A DNA stretch of 64,000 bases from Microtetraspora niveoalba. Its GTDB lineage: Bacteria; Actinomycetota; Actinomycetes; Streptosporangiales; Streptosporangiaceae. The notes below the pieces were generated by a model. That model had not been told where the DNA came from and did not search any database. It worked only from the letters and a program-made list of their open reading frames with translations. The translations under genes were made by a program, and so were the position numbers. The stretch covers positions 23,316 to 87,315 of the forward strand of contig NZ_BBYM01000014.1 of NCBI RefSeq assembly GCF_001570405.1, read 5' to 3'. This document shows, in pieces, positions 54,902-62,627 of this stretch. Each line of letters opens with the position of its first letter. The first letter of the stretch is position 1.

Positions 54902-55848
54902 GCGGGCGCCGGCTGCCCGGACACGATCCGCCGGAACTCGTCGTACGAACGGATGTAGTCGTCCGGGTCGTAGTAGTCGGAGGCGAACACGAGGAGCACG
55001 GCGTCGGGCGAGTAGCGGTACTGCGTGCCCCAGATCATGGCCGGCATGTAGACGCCGCGGCTGGGGCGGTCCAGGGTGACCTCGCGGCGGTTGCGGCCGT
55101 CGTCGAGCAGGACGCCGCAGGAGCCGCGCACGCAGATGAGGAACTGCTCGCAGCGCCGGTGGGCGTGCTCGCCCCGCACCTCCATGCTCGGAACGTTGAA
55201 GACCAGGAAGTACCGCTTGGGCACGAAGGGCAGCTCGCGTTCGAACTCCCCGACGGAGAGCTCGCCGCGCAGGTCCTTCGTGACACGTAGCTCGTGCAGG
55301 CCGGCCGCCCCGACTCCGAGCCCGACCGTCCCGGCGGCCCGGGCGTCGCCGCCCGGGCGGGAGCCGCCCAGCCGCTCCCCGCCCGTGACGTAGCCCTTGA
55401 TGCGCGCCGGGTTGCCGACCACGATCGCGTTGGGCGGCACCGAACGCGTCACGACCGCGCCGGCCCCCACCATGGCGCCGGTGCCGATCTCCACCCCCGG
55501 CAGGATCGTGCTGTTCGCGCCGATGGAGGCGCCGGAGCGGACCACCGTCCGGGCGAACCGTTCCGGGTAGACCCTGCTGCGCGGGAAGGGGTCGTTCGTG
55601 AACGTCGCGTTCGGCCCGATGAAGACGTCGTCCTCGATCGTGATCCCGTCCCAGATCTGGACTCCGCACTTGACGGTCACGCGGTCGCCCAGCACGACGT
55701 CGTTCTCGACGAAGACGCCGTCGCAGATGTTGCAGTCGGCCCCGATCCGCGCTCCCGGCAGCACGTGCGCGAACGCCCACACGCGGCTGCCCGCTCCGAC
55801 GTGCGCGCTCTCACAGAGGGCCTGCGGGTGGACGAAGGTCTCTTTCAT
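54898..55848 (-). CDS. Fused N-acyltransferase and dTDP-4-keto-6-deoxyhexose 3,4-ketoisomerase
   Basis: The 316-residue protein joins two enzymes. Residues 1-165 form a left-handed beta-helix acyltransferase ([49 protein letters not shown]). Residues 180-316 are a FdtA/QdtA-type cupin ([45 protein letters not shown]). Known relatives isomerise dTDP-4-keto-6-deoxyglucose to the 3-keto sugar and later N-acetylate the 3-amino sugar. A bifunctional FdtD of this kind is described from Shewanella. The ATG at 55848 overlaps the upstream stop. The adjacent aminotransferase supplies the step in between. Confidence 0.88.
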   Translation of the reverse strand: MKETFVHPQALCESAHVGAGSRVWAFAHVLPGARIGADCNICDGVFVENDVVLGDRVTVKCGVQIWDGITIEDDVFIGPNATFTNDPFPRSRVYPERFARTVVRSGASIGANSTILPGVEIGTGAMVGAGAVVTRSVPPNAIVVGNPARIKGYVTGGERLGGSRPGGDARAAGTVGLGVGAAGLHELRVTKDLRGELSVGEFERELPFVPKRYFLVFNVPSMEVRGEHAHRRCEQFLICVRGSCGVLLDDGRNRREVTLDRPSRGVYMPAMIWGTQYRYSPDAVLLVFASDYYDPDDYIRSYDEFRRIVSGQPAPA

Positions 55849-56831
55849 GCGCGCCTGCCGCTGGAGAGAAGGTCGGACCTGGATTTCGGAGCGCCGTCGA
55901 AGGTGCGGACGGTGCGCACCAGGGCCAGCGGCCGCTTCTTGGTGTTCTCGTAGCTCCGCCACGCGTACGAACCGATGAAACCGAGCCCCAGGGTGTTCAG
56001 CGCCCCGAAGAAGGTGATGACCAGGATCGTGGTCGTGTAGCCCGCCGCCGCGATCTGACCGGTCAGCCGCATGACGAAGACGAAGACGGCCAGGCAGCCG
56101 GCCACGGCGACGCCCAGCGCCCCCAGGATCGTGAGGATGCGGATCGGCAGGTCCGTGAAGGCGAAGACGCTGTCCAGCAGATAGTCGACCTTCTTGCGGA
56201 TCGTCCAGGCGCTTCGGCCGTACTCTCGCGCGCGCCGCTGGTACGGCACCTCGCAGCGCCGGAAGCCGAGCCAGTAGACGAGGCCGACGAGGGAGCTGTT
56301 CGCCTCCTCCAGCCGCAGGAGCTCGTCCCTGATCCGCCGGTTGCACCCGAAGACGTCCACCCCGCCGGACGGGATGTCGCGCACGACGAAACGCCGGTAG
56401 AAGCGCCAGAAGAGGTTGGCCGACAACCGCGAGATCCCCGGATCGTCCCGGCTCTCCCGCACGCCGACCGCGATGTCGGCGTCGCCGAACACGAGCCGGT
56501 CGAGGAACCTCAGCAGCAGGTCGGGCGGCTCCTGGAGGTCCGCGGCGATCGTGGCGAAGTAGTCGCCCTGAGCCGCGCGAAGGCCGGTGCGGACGGCCGC
56601 GAACGAGCCGAAGTTGCGCGCGTGCAGCAGCAGTTGCGACCGGAACGGCGCCCGCGGCAACGCCGCCTCGAGCAGCTCGTAGCTGTCGTCGGGACTCGCG
56701 TCGACGACGAAGACGAACTCCGTCGGCATGCCGTGGCGTTCCGCGACGATCGCGCTGACGGCGCTGAACTCCGCGATGAGCTGCGGCACGAACTCCGCGT
56801 TCCGGTAGACGGGGACGATCACCGACAACAC
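55845..56831 (-). CDS. GtrB/DPM1-like glycosyltransferase (GT2), copy 3
   Basis: The 328-residue protein has a GT-A domain with [20 protein letters not shown] (about 43-51), [15 protein letters not shown] and the metal motif AADLQEPP (about 95-102). Two C-terminal membrane segments follow (about 232-254 and 264-288). It is diverged from the two other GT2 proteins, so it probably uses a different sugar, likely the 3-acylamino sugar made by its operon partners. The GTG start lies 4 nt after the aminotransferase stop, and its own stop overlaps the fused enzyme's ATG. Confidence 0.88.
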   Translation of the reverse strand: MLSVIVPVYRNAEFVPQLIAEFSAVSAIVAERHGMPTEFVFVVDASPDDSYELLEAALPRAPFRSQLLLHARNFGSFAAVRTGLRAAQGDYFATIAADLQEPPDLLLRFLDRLVFGDADIAVGVRESRDDPGISRLSANLFWRFYRRFVVRDIPSGGVDVFGCNRRIRDELLRLEEANSSLVGLVYWLGFRRCEVPYQRRAREYGRSAWTIRKKVDYLLDSVFAFTDLPIRILTILGALGVAVAGCLAVFVFVMRLTGQIAAAGYTTTILVITFFGALNTLGLGFIGSYAWRSYENTKKRPLALVRTVRTFDGAPKSRSDLLSSGRRA

Positions 56832-56835
56832 GGCG

Positions 56836-57939
56836 TCACCAGGCGTTGACGTGGGAGATCACTCTCGTGACCTCCTCATCCGACAGTTCGGGATAGCACG
56901 GCAGGGTCGTGATCGAGGCCGCCAGCTCGTCGGTCACCGGGAGCGCGGCGACCGGGCCTCCGGCACCGGTCAGCACGGGCTGGCGGTGGTCCGGGACCGG
57001 ATAGTGCACGTCCGTCGTGATCCCCGCCTCGGCGAGCCGGGCGCGGAGCGCCTCCCTGCCGTCGCACGTGACGACGTAGAGATGGGCGACGTACTCCTCG
57101 CCGTGGACGGCCGGGCGATCCACGCGGGGATGGCGGATCTCCCGCGTGTACCGCGTCGCGATGTCGCGGCGACGCCGGTTCCAGCCGTCGAGGAAGGGCA
57201 GCTTGGCCCGCAGGACCGCGGCCTGCATCTCGTCGAGGCGGCTGTTGCGCCCTCCCCCCTCGCCGGTGCGGTATCTCGACTCCCATCCGTACTGCCGCAG
57301 GCGCCTGACCCGGAGGGCGACGTCCGCGCTGCCGGTCACCACGGCGCCGCCGTCGCCGAGCGCGCCCAGGTTCTTGGTCGGATAGAAGCTGAAGCTCGCC
57401 GCGGCCCCGAAGGAGCCGGCGGCCCGGCCGCCCCGGCGGGCGCCGTGCGCCTGCGCGCAGTCCTCGAACACGGGAACGCCGGCCTGGTCGGCGATCGCCA
57501 GCACCGCGTCCATGTCGTGCAGGAGCCCGAAGAGGTGGGTGACCACGACCGCGTCGGGCGCGGCCTGCTCGACGACCTGCTTGAGGTGGGCGAGATCCAT
57601 CAGCTTCGTGTCGCGGTCCACGTCGACGAAGACCGGCTCGGCGCCGAGCGCCGCCAGGGCGGTCGTCGTGTAGAAGCCGGCGTTCGCGACCGTGGCCACG
57701 CGGCTTCCCCGGCCGACGCCGAGGGCGCGCAGCCCGAGCTCGATGGCGTCCGTGCCGTTGGCGACGCCGACGCAGTGGCCCACGCCGCAGTAATCGGCGA
57801 ACTCCCGCTCGAAGGCCTCAACCTCCTGGCCCAGGACGTACCAGCCACTGCTCAGGACGCGCTCGACCGAAGTGCGCACGGCCGTTTCCGTCGAGATCGC
57901 ATGCCGGCGGAGGTCGTTGACCGCGATCCGATCAGCCAC
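56836..57939 (-). CDS. DegT-family dTDP-3-keto-6-deoxyhexose 3-aminotransferase (FdtB/QdtB-like)
   Basis: The 367-residue PLP enzyme has VANGTDAIELGLRALGV (about 58-74), DCAQAHGARRGG and the PLP lysine in FYPTKNLGALGDGG (about 180-193). It groups with VioA/DesV/FdtB-type aminotransferases. Placed before the fused ketoisomerase/acyltransferase, it should convert a dTDP-3-keto-6-deoxyhexose to the 3-amino sugar (Fuc3N or Qui3N type). GTG 57939 is preferred because AAAGGGAGAG lies 7 nt upstream; GTG 57960 is also in frame. First gene of a four-gene operon. Confidence 0.88.
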   Translation of the reverse strand: MADRIAVNDLRRHAISTETAVRTSVERVLSSGWYVLGQEVEAFEREFADYCGVGHCVGVANGTDAIELGLRALGVGRGSRVATVANAGFYTTTALAALGAEPVFVDVDRDTKLMDLAHLKQVVEQAAPDAVVVTHLFGLLHDMDAVLAIADQAGVPVFEDCAQAHGARRGGRAAGSFGAAASFSFYPTKNLGALGDGGAVVTGSADVALRVRRLRQYGWESRYRTGEGGGRNSRLDEMQAAVLRAKLPFLDGWNRRRRDIATRYTREIRHPRVDRPAVHGEEYVAHLYVVTCDGREALRARLAEAGITTDVHYPVPDHRQPVLTGAGGPVAALPVTDELAASITTLPCYPELSDEEVTRVISHVNAW

Positions 57940-58176
57940 GTCGGCTCTCCCTTTCTTCACGGCCGGCCCGCGCCAGGTGAACGCCGGTCGACACGCTGCT
58001 CTCCCACGTTCGATGGGCGGCCCGCCCGACCTCGCCGAGCTTCTCCGATGCCGCAGTGAAGCACGGCGTTCGAGGTGGCAACGGGTGCGCCGTCGCCTCT
58101 TATCGAGTCATTACGAAACCCTTGCGCCGGGATCGGCACCGGGCCACCGGGCGGCTCCGGTCGTCCGTCCCCCTCA

Positions 58177-60498
58177 TCAGGCCCGCTCCGGCACCTGGTA
58201 AACGGCGTAGTCCCCCGAGTGGAACCGGGGAACGGCGAATTCACCGATCTTCGACGCCGCCTTCGTCAACCTTTCGTTCACGAAGAGCCAGCGCACTCCG
58301 TAGCGTTCGCGCAGGAGCCGCATCGACGCCGCCGAGGGTGCGGAGAAGACCGTGTCGTTCGCCTTCAGCATCGAGCGGTCCCAGAACGGGAGGTTCACCG
58401 CCTGCTCCCCGGGTCGCCAGCGGTCCTGACTGGAGGACGCGAACGCCCACCCCTCCACCAGCACCCGCCGTTCCGACAGCGCGGACACCTCGAAGTGGCG
58501 GCTGTCGCACGGGCCCTCCTGGCCGACGCAATGCTCGTTCGTGGCGACCAGATCGTCGGGATCCGAGTGCGCGCGCAGCCAGCGTCCGGCGTCCATGGCT
58601 CCCCGCGGGACGGTCCACGGCCGGGTGGCCGGCTCCGATCCGGTGGAGCCGATCGCGCCGAGCAGGTGCGGGGAGGCGAGGACGTACGCGTGGCCGTCGG
58701 CGAGCAGGCCGACGGTCGAGAGCACGACGATCGCGACGGCCGCCGCGCGCAGACGCCCCCACACCGCGATCAGTGCGGCGGTCGCCGCCACCGCGACGAC
58801 CAGCAGCGCGACGTAGGGGCGGATCAGCAGGTCGGCCGGACGCCCCGGGGCGAGTGGCACCCGCACTCCGCAGACGACGGGGATCACATAGGCGACGGCC
58901 AGCCCGGCACAGAACGCGACGAGCACCGTACGGCGGGACAGACCCGCACGCCGCACCACAGCGATGATTCCGTAGACCGCCATGATGGCCAGATAGGGAT
59001 AGGCGCCGTAAAGGAAGAAGAACTGGCTGCGGCCGGGATGCCCGAGTAGGAGCGCCGTGCCGATGCCCACCGCGCCGATGCTCATCATGAGGGTCACCGG
59101 GGCCCGCAGGAGCGACCGCGGGCGGGTCAGCAGTCCGAGCACCCCGAACCAGGAGAGAAGCAAGGCCGGCACCCACACCATGGTCAGGGCGAGCAGCAGA
59201 GCCGGCGACGGCGCCGCGGAACCGTCCGATCCGGTGAGCTCCGCCCAGGTTGCCCGAACGAAATAGAACGGAGCGACGACCACGGCCTGCCGGGCATGGC
59301 CGAACAGGACAAATTGCGCATAGAGGAAGCAGCCTGCGGAGATCGCCAGCGCCGTGAACGTGGTCCGGAACAGCCGGCGCCGTCTCACGATCTCCACCAG
59401 GGCGATCCCCAGCAGGCCGACGATGAGCATCGGCAGATAGGTCGCCTTGGCACCCATCACTCCGAGAAGCAGGACACCCAGCAGGAGCACCTCGCGGACG
59501 GCGGCGTTCCCTCGATGACGGTAGACGTCGATCAGCACGAGAACGGCGGCGGCGAACAGGAGGGCGCCGAAGGTCTGGGTCGGACTCGTCCAGCCGAGAT
59601 CGGGGAAGCCTCCTCGGCTGAACGACGAGTTGTTGCCGAGGTACAGGGTGGGGATCGCGGTGAGAATCGCCCCGGCGACGGCGAGCGAAGCGCCGGCCCA
59701 CAGGCCGATCACGCGCCTGGCCGTCATCCCGATCAGCACGACGAGGGCCGCGAGCATGGGCAGCATCGCCAGGCGAGTCAGCAACACCAGCGGTTCCAGC
59801 CCGGTGACCCAGCTCGTCGCGGCGAGGTCCGCGTAAACGAACCAGTGATAGAGCAGTGGCTCGCCGGCGACCATCGGGACGGTGGGCGGCATGTGGTGCT
59901 TCAGCTCGCCGGTCAGGGCCAGATGGTAGAAGACGTCGGGCTCGGCGTTCCCGAGCGCCGGCCAGGTCAGCGCGGTCTCCCTGAGGTAGGAGACGGCTCC
60001 CCAGATCACCAGATAGACGAAGGCGAGCGCGAGCGCCCAGGAGTACCAGACAGGCGCCTTGTCGCGGCTCCGCCCGCTCCTCCAATGGCGGCGCAGCCGG
60101 GGGGCCGCGAGGAAGAGTACGTAGGTGAGGATCGGCCAGATCACCACGAGCCGTGGCATCCCCACGGCCCGTGCGCCTATGTAGGCGAACGTCTCGATCG
60201 CGTAGCCCAGGGATACGCCGAGGGCGACCTCCTCCCCGAGTGTGCGGGCGCCGCTGTACACGGCTCGGAGCACCAGCACACCCGGCAACGCGATCAAGAA
60301 GCCGACATACGCCGCGAAGACGGCGACATCCTTGACACCGACTCCGAAGCGGAACACGACCCCCAGGACCAGAGCGGTCGTGAAGACCGCCGGCAACCAC
60401 CTCGCCGCCTGCCGCACGTGGGCGGGCAGCCGGCTCGCGTGGCCCTCTCCCCCGGCCGCCTTCGGTGCGGGACTCAGGAGGGACGAAGCATTACCCAT
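58177..60498 (-). CDS. GT-C-like polytopic membrane protein, paralogue 2
   Basis: The 773-residue protein has about 15 hydrophobic segments and the same landmarks as the product at 43889: EPDVFYHLALTGELKHHMPP, MVAGEPLLYHWFVYADL, GHPGRSQFFFLYGAYPYLAI, and an outer C-terminal domain with EHC-x6-CDSRHF (about 652-668) and SERRVLVEGWAF. It has a longer middle membrane region than paralogue 1. The family is like GT-C glycosyltransferases or polymerases, but no exact match was recognised. The ATG at 60498 has no strong ribosome-binding site. Confidence 0.77.
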   Translation of the reverse strand: MGNASSLLSPAPKAAGGEGHASRLPAHVRQAARWLPAVFTTALVLGVVFRFGVGVKDVAVFAAYVGFLIALPGVLVLRAVYSGARTLGEEVALGVSLGYAIETFAYIGARAVGMPRLVVIWPILTYVLFLAAPRLRRHWRSGRSRDKAPVWYSWALALAFVYLVIWGAVSYLRETALTWPALGNAEPDVFYHLALTGELKHHMPPTVPMVAGEPLLYHWFVYADLAATSWVTGLEPLVLLTRLAMLPMLAALVVLIGMTARRVIGLWAGASLAVAGAILTAIPTLYLGNNSSFSRGGFPDLGWTSPTQTFGALLFAAAVLVLIDVYRHRGNAAVREVLLLGVLLLGVMGAKATYLPMLIVGLLGIALVEIVRRRRLFRTTFTALAISAGCFLYAQFVLFGHARQAVVVAPFYFVRATWAELTGSDGSAAPSPALLLALTMVWVPALLLSWFGVLGLLTRPRSLLRAPVTLMMSIGAVGIGTALLLGHPGRSQFFFLYGAYPYLAIMAVYGIIAVVRRAGLSRRTVLVAFCAGLAVAYVIPVVCGVRVPLAPGRPADLLIRPYVALLVVAVAATAALIAVWGRLRAAAVAIVVLSTVGLLADGHAYVLASPHLLGAIGSTGSEPATRPWTVPRGAMDAGRWLRAHSDPDDLVATNEHCVGQEGPCDSRHFEVSALSERRVLVEGWAFASSSQDRWRPGEQAVNLPFWDRSMLKANDTVFSAPSAASMRLLRERYGVRWLFVNERLTKAASKIGEFAVPRFHSGDYAVYQVPERA

Positions 60499-60643
60499 GT
60501 GCGGGAGCCTGGCGACACCATGCGCCGGCGGCTTCTTCGAACACTCGTGGAAGGCAGGGTCCTTGCCGGTCCTTTGATGACGGCTGACGACCGGCCCGTG
60601 GTCGGGGAGTCAGGATGCCCGAAAGCCGGCCGGTGGCAACTCC

Positions 60644-61405
60644 TCACACAAGGAGCCGGTCCCGGATCAGGTGAACCGTCAGCACTGTCTGCACCGGCTC
60701 GAAGCCGTACCTCGCCCACGCCCGCTGCACCCGTGTGTTGTGTCCCTGCGTGGAGATGACCACCTCGGCCGCCCCGCGTGACGCCGCGCGGTCCTCGACC
60801 ACCCGCAGCAGGTGCGCGTAGATACTCCGGCCCCGGGCCTGGGGCACCACGCCGGCGAGCAGGATCTCGGTGCGCGCGGCGTCCTCCTCCAGCGTGGCGA
60901 GCGCCAGCACACCGGCCTGGTCCGACACCGTGACGCACGCCCCCTGCGCCGCGGACCTCAGCGCCCACTCCTCGTAGCCGTCGAGCGCGGCGCCCGCCTC
61001 GAACAGCGGGTTCGCGAGGTAGTGGTTGCCGTACGCGGCGAAGATGTCGCGCACCAGCCGCCGCACTTCGGCGGCGGCGGGCGTTCCCCCAGGCCACATC
61101 CCGGGCGCGGGATCGGGCGCCCTCCCCTTCCCCACACGCAACCGCCAGTACGCGAGCGAGTCGGCGGGGATGGCGGTGCGGCCCAGCGTGGTGAGCCCGG
61201 CGAACCAGCCGACGTACTCGGCCGGGTAGCGCAGGACGATGATGTCGGCGTCCGAGGCCAGGATCGCCGCGCGCACGTCGGAGAGCTCGGCGGCCGACTC
61301 GGCGGAGACGGTGAGGCGCTCGACGGAGCGGCCGAACCTGGCGGAGTCGAGCGGCGACGCCGCGGCGCGCACGGCCTCCGCCTCCATCACCTCGTGCCAG
61401 CCCAT
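60644..61405 (-). CDS. GNAT acetyltransferase, probably for the 4-amino sugar
   Basis: From ATG 61405 (TGATG overlap with the aminotransferase stop) the 253-residue protein has an N-terminal arm and a C-terminal GNAT domain: VLALATLEEDAARTEILLAGVVPQARGRSIY (about 158-188) with the acetyl-CoA loop QARGRS. A downstream GNAT next to an RffA-type transaminase matches WecD/RffC, which N-acetylates dTDP-4-amino-4,6-dideoxygalactose. The function is inferred from this coupling; sequence similarity to WecD is only general. Confidence 0.8.
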   Translation of the reverse strand: MGWHEVMEAEAVRAAASPLDSARFGRSVERLTVSAESAAELSDVRAAILASDADIIVLRYPAEYVGWFAGLTTLGRTAIPADSLAYWRLRVGKGRAPDPAPGMWPGGTPAAAEVRRLVRDIFAAYGNHYLANPLFEAGAALDGYEEWALRSAAQGACVTVSDQAGVLALATLEEDAARTEILLAGVVPQARGRSIYAHLLRVVEDRAASRGAAEVVISTQGHNTRVQRAWARYGFEPVQTVLTVHLIRDRLLV

Positions 61406-62553
61406 CAGGTCACCGTGAAGGAGCGTATGGTGCCGATCACGCGGGTCACGTCGTCCTCGTCCAGGTCGGCGTACAGCGGCAGCCGTACCAGGCGATCGGC
61501 CACCTCCTCGGTGACCGGGCATCCGCCGGCCGCCGCGCGCCCGCACCGGACGCCCGCCGGGGCGGAGTGCAGCGCCTGGTAATGGAAGGTCGCCTGCACG
61601 CCGTGCTCGGCGAGGTGGGCGATGAGCGCCTGCCGGTTATCGAGGTCCGGGAGGAGCAGGTAGTAGAGGTGCGCCGGGTGCTCGCAGCCGTCGGGGACGA
61701 TCGGGCGGCGGACCCCGTTCTCCTCCGCCCAGCCGGCCAGTTCCTCGTCGTACCTGGCCCAGACGGCGTGCCGCAACGACTGGATCCTGTCGAAGGACTC
61801 GAACTGCGCGGTGAGCATCGCGGCGAGGATGTCGGAGGGCAGGTAGCTGGAGCCGATGTCGATCCAGCGGTACTTGTCCACCTGTCCGCGGAAGAACCTG
61901 CTCCTGTCGGTGCCCTTCTCCCTGATGATCTCCGCCCGTGCGGTGAGTTCCGGGTCGTTCAGCAGCAGGGCCCCGCCTTCGCCGCACTGCACGTTCTTCG
62001 TCGAGTGGAAGCTCTGCGCCGCCAACGCGCCGAAGGAGCCGAGTGGCCGGCCGCGGTAGAAGCCGCCCAGGCCGTGGGCGTTGTCCTCGATCAAGGCGAG
62101 GCCGTACCGCTCACACAGTTTGCCGATCGTCTCCATCTCGCAGGCGACCCCCGCGTAGTGGACCACGACCACCGCCCGCGTGCGATCCGTGATCGCGGCC
62201 TCGATGAGCTGTTCGTCGATGTTCAGGGTGTCCGGCCGGCAGTCGACGAACACCGGCACCGTGCCCCGGAGGGCGAACGCGTTGGCGGTCGACACGAAGG
62301 TGAAGGACGGCATGATCACCTCGTCGCCCGGCCGCAGGTCCAGCAGAAGCGCCGACATCTCCAACGCGTGTGTGCAGGACGTGGTCAGCAACGCGCCGCG
62401 GGACTTCGTGATCTCTGTCAACAGCCGGGTGGCCCGCGCTGTGAATGGTCCGTCACCGGACGTGGATCCGCGACGTACCGCCTCGGCGAGGTACTCCAGC
62501 TCGTTCCGAGAGACGTGCGGTCGGTTGAAGGGAACTGTGTCGGCTGTTGTCAC
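61405..62553 (-). CDS. rffA: dTDP-4-amino-4,6-dideoxygalactose transaminase-like
   Basis: From GTG 62553 the 382-residue DegT-family enzyme has VPFNRPHVSRNELEYLAEAV at the N terminus, TTSCTHALEMSALLLDL (about 53-69), EVIMPSFTFVSTANAFAL, EDNAHGLGG and the PLP lysine in SFHSTKNVQCGEGG (about 180-193). These are the diagnostic stretches of RffA/WecE. It aminates dTDP-4-keto-6-deoxyglucose from RmlB to the Fuc4N donor. It is coupled to the GNAT gene. No Shine-Dalgarno sequence precedes the GTG, so the start could be a little upstream. Confidence 0.9.
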   Translation of the reverse strand: MTTADTVPFNRPHVSRNELEYLAEAVRRGSTSGDGPFTARATRLLTEITKSRGALLTTSCTHALEMSALLLDLRPGDEVIMPSFTFVSTANAFALRGTVPVFVDCRPDTLNIDEQLIEAAITDRTRAVVVVHYAGVACEMETIGKLCERYGLALIEDNAHGLGGFYRGRPLGSFGALAAQSFHSTKNVQCGEGGALLLNDPELTARAEIIREKGTDRSRFFRGQVDKYRWIDIGSSYLPSDILAAMLTAQFESFDRIQSLRHAVWARYDEELAGWAEENGVRRPIVPDGCEHPAHLYYLLLPDLDNRQALIAHLAEHGVQATFHYQALHSAPAGVRCGRAAAGGCPVTEEVADRLVRLPLYADLDEDDVTRVIGTIRSFTVT

Positions 62554-62627
62554 GAGTGCAGTGAACAACGAGCGGCCACGCCGCCTCCTGCCGCGCCGCA
62601 GCCGCTTGGCGAGCCATTGCGAAAGCC

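Noticed and set aside
54494-55780. Apparent N-terminal extension of the GtrA-like protein
   Set aside because: The extension reads the fused ketoisomerase gene in the wrong frame; a GTG with 4-bp overlap at 54901 is the natural start.
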